The position numbers and the translations under genes were made by a program. From contig NZ_JAAGBB010000043.1 in the NCBI RefSeq assembly GCF_018129085.1, positions 1 to 51,077 of the forward strand: DNA of 51,077 nt. Reading direction: 5' to 3'. Under the pieces are notes generated by a model. That model had not been told where the DNA came from, searched no databases, and saw nothing but the letters and a program-made list of their open reading frames with translations. How positions within the stretch are numbered: the first letter of the stretch is position 1; each line of letters starts with the position of its first letter. The DNA comes from Plastoroseomonas hellenica (GTDB lineage: Bacteria; Pseudomonadota; Alphaproteobacteria; Acetobacterales; Acetobacteraceae). Positions 26,371 to 38,400 of the stretch are shown piece by piece.

Positions 26371-29300
26371 TTATAGACGTGAAGCCCCGGCGGTGTCGCC
26401 TGCCGGAACCGTGGCGATCGGGCTGCGTGGCGCGTCGTTAACGGATGCGTTTCGCGCGGGTGCGCGTCGCCCGTCGCCGATCAGCGCAAAGGGCGCCCAA
26501 TAATAGGGATGGGCGAAATTGGCCGGCAGCCGCCCACCGGCCTCGTCCAGCAGCAGCAGTTGGGCGCCGCGCAGCGCGGCGGCGGAGCTGGCGCCGCCTT
26601 GCTGGCGCCGGATGGCATCCGCGACGGTCAGCGCCGCAGCGCCGTCATCGACCGCCCAGTGGGTGATGAGCAACCCGCGCGCGCCGGCGTAGAAGAAGGC
26701 GCGCGCCAGCCCGGACAGCGCTTCGCCGCCGGCACCGCCGGCGCCGCCGGTGTTGCAGGCCGAGAGGATCACGAGGTCCGCGTCCATCTGGATGTTCAGC
26801 ACTTCGGAAGCGCGCATGAAGGCGGCATTCGCGTCGGCGGCGCCGGCGGGCGCAGAGAGCAGGATGGTCGGCTCCGGCAGGCAGTTCAGCTCGCCGGCCA
26901 GCAGCGCGTGGGTCGCGAGGTGCAGGATCCGGTACTGGCCGAGCCGGGCCTGGCGCAGCTTGGCCGCGGTGAAATCGCCGCCGAGCAGCACGGCGTCCGG
27001 CGCGGAACCGGTAAGCTGGCGCGCCGCCTGCACCTCGGTGCGGGTGCCGGGCAGGCGGCCGAGGCCCTGGGCGAGGCGCGCATCCTCCCCGCAGCGATCG
27101 GCGGGGAAGCTGCGCGCGAGCTGCGCCGGTGTCGGCGGCACAAAATCGCCGAAGCCGATATAGGGCAGCGGCGCGGCCGAGCCGCCGGGCGCGGCACGCA
27201 GCGTCGCCAGCGCCTGTGGGCTCGGCACATGCACGATGGCGTGGCGGCGGATCAGGAAGGGGGCGCGGCCGAGTGCTGCCGGATCGGCGGGGCCGGCCAG
27301 CAGCAGGCCGAAGGGCAGCGACAGCAGCGCGCCATCGGGCGCCACGATCAGCGTCGCAGCGCCTTCGGTCGCGGCCGCCAGCGGCGCCAGCAGCGCGGCG
27401 TGGAGCGCCCGGGCTTCCGCCACGTCGAAGACCGGCACCTGGCCCTGGGCGTTCAGCTCGATGCTGGCACGCAGGCGCTGCACGCGTTGGTTGGCCTCGG
27501 CTTCGCTGAGCGTGGTGCGGACTGCGGTGACGGTGCCACGGCGGATCGCCATGACATAGCCATGGCGGGGGCCGAGCAGCATGGTCACCAGCGCCTCGTC
27601 GGGCGCCAGCACGCGGGCGACGGCGGGCGTATCGACCGCGGTCAGCAGCAACTGGCGATAGCCGGGAGCGGCGGCCGCGACTTCCGATTCCGCTTCGTTG
27701 CGGCGTTGCTGCGCGGCATTGATCCGGGCGTCCAACTCGGCATTGCCGCCGCCGAGCGCCACGTCGCGCTCGTTGAACAGCGTGCGCAGTGCGCGGTCGG
27801 CTTCCTGCAGCCCGCGCACCGCTTCGGCCACCCGGGTATCGCCGCCGGCGGCGCCGACCCGCGCGCTCGCCTGCTGCACGAAGCGGGCGGTGGAGCCGCG
27901 CTGCGCGAGCTGGGCGGCGGCGAACATCTCGGCGCGGAGGGCCTGGTCCTGCGCGGGGCTGGCGGCGGCTTCAGCGTTGAGCGCGTCGAGATAGGGGATC
28001 ACCGCCTCGACCGGCAGCGCCACCTGGCGTGCACGCACGATGGCGGCGCCGGCCCGGAAGGCGGAGAGCGCCTCGGCGCGGCGGCCGGTCAGCAGCCGCT
28101 GGCTGCCGGCGAGGAACAGGGTGATCGCCTCCGGCCGTTCGCCCGGCACGGCGACCGCGAAGCGGTTGGCGGCCTGCTCCATGAGGCGTGCCGCCGCTTC
28201 GGTGCGGCCCCGGCGTGCCTCCGCGCCGGCCTGGGTGCGGAGCGCCCGGCCGATGGTGATGGTCGCCTCCAGCCCGGCGCGGCGCAGCAGCGTGCGCGCC
28301 TCGTTGACCAATGCGGTGGCCTCGGCCGAGCGGCCGGCGCGGGTCAGGGCGAGGGCGCGGTTCCGCTTGGCCTCGGCAAGGCCGAGGATCGCCGACTGTG
28401 CGATCGGGTCCGCCACGATGCCGGCGACATTGGTATCCTCCAGCGCCTCCTGCGGCACCTGGGCGCGATAGGCGGTCTCCGCCTGTTCCAGGATGGGAAT
28501 GGCGGCAGCGGCGTCGCCGCGGTTCATCGTCGCGAGGCCGGTGTAGTGCAGGTAACGGGCCGGCGCGATGACGTCCGCCGCCTGCGGTGCAAGCTGGCCG
28601 GCGCGGTCGAGCAGGATCTGCGCTTCGCGCGGGCGCTGCTGGTTGGAGATGTTGACCGCGAGGCCGAGCAGCGCGCCCACGATGTTCGGGTTGTCGCGCC
28701 CGAGCACCCGTTCCTGGACCGCGAGCGCGGCGCGATAGGCCTCCTCGGCGGCGGTGTAGTTCTCGGTCTGGTTCAGGTCGGCGCCGAGGCGCATCAGCTC
28801 CTCGTAACGGCCGACATCGCCGGTGCGGAAGGCATCGGCCGCGAGCCGGGTGACCGCAAGCTGCATGGCGGCCGAGCGCGAGCCGGCATCGCCGGCGACC
28901 TGCCGGCCGAGCGCCAGCCGCTCGATCACCGGCGTCGCGGTGGCAACGCCGTCGGCGACCACTGGCCCTTCGGCCCCCGCGATCACCAGCGCCACATGCG
29001 GCCAGCCGCCGGAGCGGCGCGTGCAGCTCAGCAGTCGCGCCGCGGCGCCGCCGGCGACCGTGGTGGCAACCGGCGCACCGCAGGCGACCCGCAGATCGAG
29101 CCAGCTCCGCCAGAGGCCGGAGGCGGCGAGGGCATCGAGATCCGCGGCGCCCGTTGCGCCGCGCAGATGGATGATTCGTGCCGCCGGCTGCGACCAGCCG
29201 CCGCAATAGGTTTCCTGGGCGCGGATCACCGGTCGGTCGGCGGGCGGTTGGCGCCCGGCCTGCACGGTGCAGGCATCGCCGCGGCTGTCATTGCCGGCGG

Positions 29301-29406
29301 GCTGCCCCGCCTGGCCGCCGCCGCGCGTGACATAGGCCTCGGGCGGCGGCTCGGCGCAGGCACCGAGCAGCAGAAACAGCACCATGGCAGAGAAGCGCAG
29401 GCGCAT
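26371..29406 (-). CDS. TPR-CHAT protein, predicted lipoprotein
   Basis: CHAT domains are caspase/separase-like cysteine peptidases. 1,011 residues from the ATG at 29406, which shares its A with the tpsA TGA stop (TGATG on the minus strand); longer starts overlap tpsA and lose the signal. Seen: a lipoprotein signal MRLRFSAMVLFLLLGAC with Cys17 as lipid-anchored residue, a helical TPR region (about 190-520, e.g. YTAAEEAYRAALAVQERVLG), and a C-terminal CHAT domain with catalytic His833 (LHLATHALL) and Cys884 (LVILSACNTGG), followed by GLARAFFYAGARGLLITHW and PYYWAPFALIG. Both catalytic residues are intact. It should sit on the periplasmic side of the envelope, an uncommon location for CHAT. The neighbouring exoprotein is the obvious candidate substrate or partner (inference). 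Confidence 0.9.
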   Translation of the reverse strand: MRLRFSAMVLFLLLGACAEPPPEAYVTRGGGQAGQPAGNDSRGDACTVQAGRQPPADRPVIRAQETYCGGWSQPAARIIHLRGATGAADLDALAASGLWRSWLDLRVACGAPVATTVAGGAAARLLSCTRRSGGWPHVALVIAGAEGPVVADGVATATPVIERLALGRQVAGDAGSRSAAMQLAVTRLAADAFRTGDVGRYEELMRLGADLNQTENYTAAEEAYRAALAVQERVLGRDNPNIVGALLGLAVNISNQQRPREAQILLDRAGQLAPQAADVIAPARYLHYTGLATMNRGDAAAAIPILEQAETAYRAQVPQEALEDTNVAGIVADPIAQSAILGLAEAKRNRALALTRAGRSAEATALVNEARTLLRRAGLEATITIGRALRTQAGAEARRGRTEAAARLMEQAANRFAVAVPGERPEAITLFLAGSQRLLTGRRAEALSAFRAGAAIVRARQVALPVEAVIPYLDALNAEAAASPAQDQALRAEMFAAAQLAQRGSTARFVQQASARVGAAGGDTRVAEAVRGLQEADRALRTLFNERDVALGGGNAELDARINAAQQRRNEAESEVAAAAPGYRQLLLTAVDTPAVARVLAPDEALVTMLLGPRHGYVMAIRRGTVTAVRTTLSEAEANQRVQRLRASIELNAQGQVPVFDVAEARALHAALLAPLAAATEGAATLIVAPDGALLSLPFGLLLAGPADPAALGRAPFLIRRHAIVHVPSPQALATLRAAPGGSAAPLPYIGFGDFVPPTPAQLARSFPADRCGEDARLAQGLGRLPGTRTEVQAARQLTGSAPDAVLLGGDFTAAKLRQARLGQYRILHLATHALLAGELNCLPEPTILLSAPAGAADANAAFMRASEVLNIQMDADLVILSACNTGGAGGAGGEALSGLARAFFYAGARGLLITHWAVDDGAAALTVADAIRRQQGGASSAAALRGAQLLLLDEAGGRLPANFAHPYYWAPFALIGDGRRAPARNASVNDAPRSPIATVPAGDTAGASRL

Positions 29407-32400
29407 CAGCGCTTGTCGTCCTCTTCGTCGTCGCCCGGCGCGGTCCATTCCTCCGACACGTTCGGGCTCACCGCATCGGGATCGCGGCCGACGCCGCCAT
29501 AGATCAGCGGCGGCGGCACCGGCGCTGCGGTCGGAACCACGATCACCTGGGCGGGCACCACGCAGTTGAAGGAGGAGACGACGCAGTCGTTGATCCGGAA
29601 GCGGGAGATCTCGGCACCGGTCGCCGGTCGCGTCGCATCGGTCATGCGCGCCGCCGCCTGGCCCTCGATCCGCTGGCCGGAGGAGTCGACGAGGGTGCCG
29701 GTGATCTCGACGGTGCCGCCGCGGCCATGGATGCCGATGCGGCCGCTGGTGTTGACGGTGCCGGTCGCGGAGCCGCCGTCGATCAGCAGGAACAGCGGGC
29801 TCTGCTGCGCATCGAGGCTGAAGCGGATGGCACCGGCGGGCGCGCTGCTGGCGGCGCCGAAATCGCCGGGCGCGTCCGTATTGGGCAGGCGCACCTGGGT
29901 CTCCTGCAAGTCGGGCGCCAGGCCGGTGACATCCGGCCGGGCGATGGTGAGCGGATCGGGCTGGGTGCCCGGCGCCCGGCTGTCGAGCACGATCGCCGGG
30001 AAGGTGCCGCTGGTCCGCGGCCGCACCTGCACGGTGCCTTCGGTGTTGATGCCGGCGCTGCCGGCGAAGACGACGACGCTGCCGATCGTATAGCTGCCGC
30101 CCGCGAGCGTCAGCAGGCCGTTGGTGCGGGCCTGCATCGCATCCGCGTTGACGCCGACGCCGGCCACCCGCAGCGCGCCGCCGGCGAGGATATTGACCAG
30201 GCCCTGCGCGCCGAAGGTCGTATTCACGATGGTGCCGGTGCCGGTCTGCAGCGTGACGTCATGCGCGGTGATGACACCGCCGCTGGTCTCGACATGGCCG
30301 GCGGTGACGGAGACGCTGCCGCCGGGGGCACTACCGCCGGCGATGCGGCCGCTGTCGGCGAGGGTGAAGCTGCCGCCGGTATTGGCCAGGATGTCCGATG
30401 CCGTCACCGCCCCCTGCACGGTGATGCCGGCGCCGCCGTTCAGCGTCAGCAGTGTGTCGGACCGCAGGTCGGCCGCGGTGCCGATGGTCACGGTGCCGGC
30501 GGCCGAGAGGTCGATCGGCCCGCCGACGCTGGTCGCCGCGTTGAAGGTCAGATCGCCGAGTGACCGGAGCTGGATGCTGCTGCCGCCGTTCTGCAGCCCG
30601 CCGAGGACGATGAAGCCCGGCCCGCCTTCGGCGATGTCGATGCTGCCGCCGGCGATCAGGCTATGCGTGCTGGCCGAGCCATTCGCCGAGAAACCGGCCG
30701 CCAGCGCATTGAAGCGGTTGCTGGTAAGGCCCAGCAGCACGTCGCCGCTTGGCGCCGAGGCGGCGAGGTTCACCGCCTCGATCGCGCCGCCTTGCTGGAC
30801 GATGCTGCCGCTGCCGGCGATCGCCGGGCCGTCGAAATCGGCCTGGGTGCGCAGCACCACGGTGCCGGCGCGGAGCAGCGTGCCGCCCTGGCCAGGGCTG
30901 CCGATCGCGATGCCCGGGGCTTCCAGCGCCAGCGTGCCGGTGGGCGTGCCGGCGGTGGCGCCCGCCTGCACCAGGCCCGTGACCGTGATGGCATTGCCGA
31001 AGCGCAGCACCATCGACTGCGCCGCATAGCCGCCGGCGAGATTGCCGACACGCAGCAGGTCGGCCGGGTTGGTGGATCCGCCGCCATCCAGCAGGACACT
31101 GCCGGTCAGCGCATTGGCCACGAGCTGGTCGGCGCTCAGCCTGGCGCCGGCCGCCTGCAGCAGGTTGCCGTTGTTCACCGTCAGGATCGCGGTGCCGAAG
31201 CCGCCGCCGCCAAAGCTGCCGACATCGATGGGGGCCGCGAGGATCAGGCTGCCGTCATTGGTGACGACGAGATCGCCCGCGACCCGGATATCGCCGAGGG
31301 TCGTGATGCCATTCGCCTGGCCGAGCAGCAGCGAGCCGCCGGGCGTCTCTGCTTCCAGCCGCGTGACGCGGAGCGGGCCGGCGGACTGGGTGATGCTGCC
31401 GCTCGCGGCGAAGAGCCGCAGCGTGCCGAGCGTGCCGCCGGCGCCGTTGTCAGCGAGGCCCGCCATGTCGAAGCCATGGGCGTTGCGCAGCAGCGCCAGA
31501 CCGCCACTCGAAGCCACCAGCCGCGTCACCGCGCCGACCCGGTTGAGGTCGGCGCCGGCGCTGGCGGCCGAGCCGCCATCGAGCAGCACCGAGCCTGCCG
31601 CCGCCCGCGCATCCAGCGCCCCTGTCGCGATCGCGGCGCCCGCCTGCTGGGTGATGTTGCCCGCATCGGTGCTAAGGCTGACGCTGCCGGCCTGGATGCC
31701 GGGGGCGGCAACCGCGAAGCCGTTGCTGTCGCGATAGGCAAGGTTTCCGGGAGCGCTGCCGGCCACTTCTGCGAAGTCGTTGGCGCCGGTCAAGGCGATG
31801 TTGCCGGCGGCACTCGCCTCCAGGCGCTGGCCGGTGACCCGGCCGAAACCGGCGGTGGTGATGCTGCCGGTCAAAGCCTGGAGCTGGGTCACGCCGCCCA
31901 CCGGGCCGGCCAGCAGCGCATTCACCGCGATGTCGCTGCCGAGCAGGCGCAGCGTCGGGACGCTGGCCGGCGCCTGGATATCGCCGGCGACGATGATCTG
32001 GCCGCTGCCGCGTCCGATCACCAGCAGGTTCGCATGGATCTGCGCGAGTTCGGTGGTGGAGAGCGAGAGCGTGGCCGGATTCTCGGCTCCGAGCGAGATG
32101 CTGCGGCTGGGCGTCGCCTGCTCCAGCAGCACCGTGCCGCCGCTGGCGCTGACCGCGGCCGCGATGTTCATGCTGTCGGCACGCAGCGTGACCGTGCTGC
32201 CGGGGGCCGAGGTCACCGCCTGGTTGATGTTCAGCCCGCCGGCGGTCAGGAAGACCGTGTTGCCGCTGACCCCGGTGATGAGGGTCCCGCCCGGCGGCGT
32301 GCCGCTGCCGATCGCCATGGTGCCGGTCGAGGCCACCACCACGTTGCCCGCGGTCGCTTCGGCAGCGAGCTGGCTAATGGCGTTGCCTGGCCCCTGAAGA

Positions 32401-35400
32401 CTGATATCCGTCGCCCGCACCGCGAGAACGCCGGTGGTGGCGATCCCACCAACAGCCTGCTGCAGCGTCGAAGCCGTCGTGATGAAGGCATTCATGGCGG
32501 TGAGAGTGCCGGCCAGCGTCACCGCGCCATCTGCCGCCAGCGCCACCGTGCCTCCCGCAGCGCTCAGGGTGCCGCTGGAGGCGAGGGTGATGGTACCCGC
32601 GGCGTCGAGCTGGAGCGTGGTGCCGGCGCCCGTCTGCACCAGCCCCGTGACCGCCAGGTCGCCGTTGTTGCGCAGCAGGAAGCCGCCGCTGCCGCCATTG
32701 CCGCCGGTCAGCATGCCGACATCGTTCGCGGTGGAATCCAGCGCAACACCCGCGCCGGCGCTGGCATCGAGGCTCGTCCTGACGCCGGACGTAACCGCAG
32801 CGATGATCCCGCCGGTCTGGCTGATGCCGCCGAATGTCGCGGCCAGCGAAACGGTATCCGCTCGGAGCGAATCCTGCAGCGCGAGATTGCCTGCGGCTTG
32901 CAGGGTGATCGTCTTGCCGGAGGTGGCGGTGAGGGCTTCGGTCACCGCCAGACTGCCGCTGGTGCGCAGCGCAAAATTGCCGCTGAAGGTGAAGCTGCCA
33001 GTCTCGGCCACCGCATTGGCAGCCGTCGCCAGGGCGACATCGCCGATGACGTCTCCGGCCAGGGTCTGCGCAGTGATGATACCGGTGCCGGTCTGGGTGA
33101 CGCCACCGGTGCTGGTGCGCAGGTCGACCGTAGCGCCCGCTCCACCGACTGCGCCGGTGAGAGACAGGGCCGACGCATCGAGCGTCACGCTACCGGTTCC
33201 GGTCGCCCGGGCGACGACGAGCGTCTCGGTGGCGGCGGACCTGACGGAGAGCGAGCCTGCCGCCGTAGCGTCCAGTATCGAAATGAAGTTGTCGCCCGTA
33301 AGGATGACGTCTCCGGTGCGGCCCACCGCCACGAGGCCAGTGGCGCTGCCACCGGTGCCACTGATCACGCCGGTTGTCTGCGTGATGCTGTTGGCGCGCA
33401 GCGTCACGCTGCCGGCGGCGGTGACGTTGTTGGTCAGCACCATCGCCTGGCCGGCGTCGATCAGCACATTGGTGCCGGTGGCAGTGACGTCGCCGCCGAT
33501 CGCCACGCCGTCGCTACCGGTCACTGTGACCGCGAGGCCGGAGATGGCGCCACCGACGGTCACGCTTCCTCCGGTTGCAGTGATCGAGACGGCGCCGTTG
33601 TTGACAGTCACGCCGCTGGTCAGCGCGACCGAGCTGCCGCTGACGGTCAGGCCGGTGGTCGCCTGCATCGCGCCGCTGACGCTCATGGCGCCGGTGGCTG
33701 TGAGGGTGACGGAACTGGCCGTGATATCGCCATCGAGCGTCGCGCCGCCGCCGGTCGCGGCGACCAGGGCGGTGCCGGTGACGATGGCGTCGCCGGCCGC
33801 CGCGGTGGTGACGCTGGCACCCCTGAGGGTCAGGTTGCCGCCGGTGACGCTGAGCGCGCCGTCGATGCTGAGTGCACCGCTGGCCTGCAGGGTCAGGTTG
33901 CCACTGGTCGTCGTGGCGCCACCGCTGCCGATCGTGATGCCGCCGCCGAGGACGGTGAGTTCGACGCTGGCGCCGCGAAGCTGATTCGCCTGGACGGTGC
34001 TGGCATTGGGGTCGAGGAAGAGCCTCACCGTGCCGGCGGAGCGGATGTCGAGGGCGTCGATGGTCTGGTAGCGTCCCTCGAATATGATCGAGCCGCCATC
34101 CGTCTCTCCGCCGGCAAGCCCGCGCAGGGTCAGGCCCGGGGTGTTCACCGTGCCAATGTTGAAGGTGCCGCCTTCGATGTCGCTGACGGTGCCGCTGACC
34201 CAGAGCGCGAGGCTGCTGGGCGCGAGGGTGCCCGCGATCGTCACATTGTTGCCGATCAGCCGCAGCGCGCCGCTCCAATTCGTGCCGGCTTCGGCGTCGG
34301 CGGCGGTGCGGATATCGCGCGCATTGTCGCTGCGTCCGAAGACCAGGAGCGGCGTGTTGATGCGGCCCAGTTCAGCATTGTTGATCGACAGCGTGCCGCC
34401 GACGTCCGCTCCGCCGATCTGGATGGCAGGGCCCGTGCCCAACGGCTCGATCGCCACCATGGTGGTGCCGGTCACCAGACCACCCGCCTGGATATCCAAG
34501 GTGTTGGCACGCAGCGTCACGCTGTTGCCGGCAACCGTGTGAGCGACGGTCAGGCCGGCGGCCTGGAGAAAGACGTCGGTCGCCGCCGTTAGGCCGGCGA
34601 TGGCCGTGGTGCCGCCGCCCGGCAGCGGCACGCCGTTGGCGGTGCCGGTGGCCAATGCGCCATTGGTCGCGACCCGCACCGCGCCGCCGCTGCTCGCGGC
34701 CGCCAAGCTGGTGAAGCTGTTGGTCCCGGCACGCAGATCGATATCGCCGCCAGCATTGGCCGCCACAAGGCCGCTGCCGGCGTTGAGGCCACCGCCGGTC
34801 TGGGTGATGGAGCGGGTGGCGGAGAGGATGATGTTCCCGCCGGTAGTGGTGACCGTCGCCGGTAGAATGATGTCGCGGCCGGCGATGGCGGTCAGGTCTG
34901 CGGCCTGGGTCGCCGCGTCGAAAGTGATGTCGTTGCTGCCGGCCAGGGTCAGCGAACCGCTCACGGTCAACGACGTCGCGACGCGGACGTCGCCCGCCAG
35001 CACCGTCGAGCCGCCAACCACCGTCTGGCCGAGCCGCAACGGCGCGTTGACCAGCAGCAGCCGTGCCACGGTGCCGTCGGACAGTGTGAGGGTGCCGGCG
35101 ATATCGGGGCCGCCGATGACCATCGTCCGGCCGTCAGTGCGCGGCCCGATCGAGAGCGATGCGAGCGCGCCGCCCCCCTGGGCGCCGATCGTGGTGTTGC
35201 TGTCGAGGCTCAGCGTATCGGCACGCAGGGTGATGCTGCGGCCGGCGCCGGCCTGGAAGACGGTGCCTGCGCCGCCGATGATGGTCCCTGCCGAGACCGA
35301 GAGGTCCCCGGCCGCGGAAAGGCCGCCGAATGCATCGCTGCCGCCGATGATTGCGACATTGACGGTGCCGGCAAGGGTGAGGGTACCGTCGGTGTCGAAG

Positions 35401-38400
35401 GCTAGGTTGCCCGTCGTGGCGCGCAGCGCCAGCGCGCCGAGGTTGTTGCCGGTGCCGCCCGACAGATTGATGGTGGTGCCGGAGGCGCCGAAGGTGCCGG
35501 CAGTGATGCTGCCGTCGGTCTGGGTGATCGCGGCGCTGCTACCGATCGTGACGGTGCCGCCGCTCCCGGCATCAATGACGCCGGCGAGCGTCACCACCCC
35601 GCCGGCGGCGAGTTGCGTCGTGCCGCCGATGGTGGTGATCGTGGCGGCGCTGCCGAGGCTGAGCGCCCCCTTGGCAGCGATCGTGGCGTTGGCGGCCAAG
35701 ACGTTGCCGGTGATGCCGAGAGCGCCGTTGGCGTTCAGCACGAGGTTGCCGCCCGCCGTCATGCCGCCGAGCGTCGCGATCTGGTTCCATGTGCCGAGGA
35801 TCGTGCGGCCCGGGTCGCCGGCGTGGAGCAGGATGTCGCGGCCGGCATTCGCGTCGAGGCGACCGGTGGTGATGAGGCCGGCGGCGGTCTGAACGATGTC
35901 CCTGCCGGCGTCGAGTGCCACGGCGCGGTTGCTGCCGGTGCTCACGGCGGCGTTGAGGATGACGTCGCTGCCGGCCCGGAAGGAGAGGGTCCCGACGCTC
36001 GCCATGACAGCGACCGCGCTCGACACCGTGACACTGTCGGCCGTGATCGCAGCTCCGCCGTTGAAGCTGCTGCGTCCGACGACGATCGTGTCGGCCTGAG
36101 CGGCGCCGAGCACGGATGTCGCGATGCCCGACGCGCCGACGGTCAGGGCGGCGCCGGTCGCCGCCGCGCCGATCTCGATGGTGCCGCCGATGGCCGAGAG
36201 CGTACCGGCGCCGGTGATCGTGCCGCCGCTGGCGATCTGCAATGACAGCGTCTGTCCGTTGCCGGCGGCGATGCCCGCGCCAAGTGCAATGGAGGACGCG
36301 CGCAGGCTGACATCATCGCTGGCGACGATGCCGGCCCCGCCGGCCTCCACGGTGACCGCTTGGCCCAGGGCGTCTATGGCCACGGAGGCGCCGCTTGCCC
36401 GGCGCACAGTCAGTGCGGCACCAGTATTCGCGAAGACGATGTCCCCGGTGCTGCGCGCGTCGAGGATGCCCACGGCGCTGTTCGCGCCGTCCAGGGTGAC
36501 CGCACCCGCCGCACTGCCGCTGTCGCCGGTCGCGCCGCGAATGACGAGCGATGCCGCCTGCAGGGTACCGCTGCCCGACACCACGCCATCCGCGTGGATG
36601 TTGAAGTTGTGGCCAGTCGTGGTGACGGCGTTGGCGCCGAGTGCGACCGCACCGCCGCTGACCAGTGTCAGGTCGCCGCTTGTAAAGCTGAGGCCGCTGC
36701 CGAGGGTGAGGTCGCCGCCGCGTTGGGTGTCGGCGCCAATGGTCGTCTCGCCGAAGCGCAGGGATGTGGCACCCGAGCCGGTCAGCCGGCCCAGCGTCGC
36801 CACGTCCAGGCTCAACCCGCTGCCGGCTGCGCCCAGTAGCACGGTGTGGCCGCCAGTCTGCGGCCCGACCTCGACAGCGGTGCCGGTCAGGGTGAGCGCG
36901 GCCCCGGCATCGATGCTGAGCGCATCGGCCCGGAGCACGAGGCGATGCCCGCTGGCGCCGGTCAGGCTGCTGCCGGCAGCGAAGGCGATGCCGCTGGCAT
37001 CGGTGGCGTTCAGGACCAGGTCGCCACCCGTGGCGGTGACCTGGCCGGTGGCTGCGATGGTGATGGTGGTGCCGGTGATGGTCAGGTTGACGCCGCTGAC
37101 GGCGCCGGTCACGTCGATTGCCCTGGCTGCCGAAAGCGCGATGTTGCCGGTGGTGGTTCCGATGGCGCCGATTGACAGCGGGTCGGCGCCGGTGCCGGCG
37201 TGGATCGTGATGTCGCCGGTCACACGGATCTGGCCAATCGCGGCGATGGCGTTGTCGGACTGGCCGAGGTTGACCGAGGCGGCCGGGTCGGTGCCGCCGG
37301 CAGCGCCGAGCACGTTCAGGCTGCCGGCGGTGATGGTGCCGCCGGTCTGGCCGACTGCGCCGTCGCTCCGTAAGGTCAGCGATCCGCCGCTGGTGGCAGT
37401 GATGGTGCCAGCGGTCTGAGAGACGGCGGCGGCCGCGATGAGCGTGACGTTGGCGCCGCGGATGGCCGCGCCATCTCCGATCGTGAGTGTGCCGCCGCCG
37501 GCATGAACCGCGACATCGCCGATCGCGAGGACTTGGCCGAGTGTAGCGATGGCGTTGCCGGACTGACCCAGGCTGATTGAGACTGCTGCGGTGGTGCCGC
37601 CGGCGGCACCGAGCACGTTCAGGCTGCCGGCGTTGATGGTGCCGCCCGCCTGGCTGACCGTGCCGTCGCTCTGCAGGGTCATCGTGCCGGCGCCGCTGCC
37701 GGCATTGATGGTGCCGGCGGTCTGGGTGATGTCGCCGGTGGCGGTCAGGGCGATGTTGGCGCCAAGGATGGCCGCGCCGGTGCCGATCGCGAGCGTGCCC
37801 GCGCCGGCATGGATCGCGATGTCACCGATCGCACGGACCTGGTCGAGCGCCGCGATGGCATTGCCGGACTGGTCCAGGTTGATCGACGCTGCTGCGGTGG
37901 TGCCGCCGGCGGCACCGAGCACGCTGAGGCTGCCGGCCGCGATGGTGCCGCCGGTCTGGCCGACAGCGCCGTCGCTCTGCAGGGTCAGCGTGCCGGCGCC
38001 GCTGCCGGCATTGATGGCGCCGCCAGCTTGCACGATATCGCCGGTTGCGGTCAGGGTAATGTTGGCGCCGCTGATAGCCGCGCCGCTGTCGATCGCGAGC
38101 GCGCCGGCCCCGGCCTGGATCGTGATGTCGCCGGTCGCACGGAGCTGGTCGAGCGCCGCGACGGCATTGCCGGACTGGCCAAGGTTGACCGAGGCCGCCG
38201 CTGTAGTGCCGCCGGCGGCGCCGAGCGTGCTGAGGCTGCCGGCAGTGACGGTACCCCCGCTCTGGCCGATTGCACCGTCACTCCGGAAGGTCAGTGCGCC
38301 GGCGCCGGCGTTGATGCTGCCGGCGGTCTGGGTGATGCCGCCCGTGGCGATCAAGGTGACGTTGGCACCGATGACGTTCGCGCCGGCGCCGATCGAGAGC

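Noticed and set aside
24207-29502. Long plus-strand frames opposite the kinase and CHAT genes (about 704 and 997 codons)
   Set aside because: Composition is typical of antisense high-GC frames, with no start context or domain. The minus-strand genes have intact catalytic motifs.
30663-34592. Plus-strand open frame of about 1,309 codons antisense to tpsA
   Set aside because: Shadow of the Gly/Ala-rich, high-GC tpsA coding strand: Ala/Arg/Gly-rich with no motifs, while the opposite strand has a clear TPS exoprotein.
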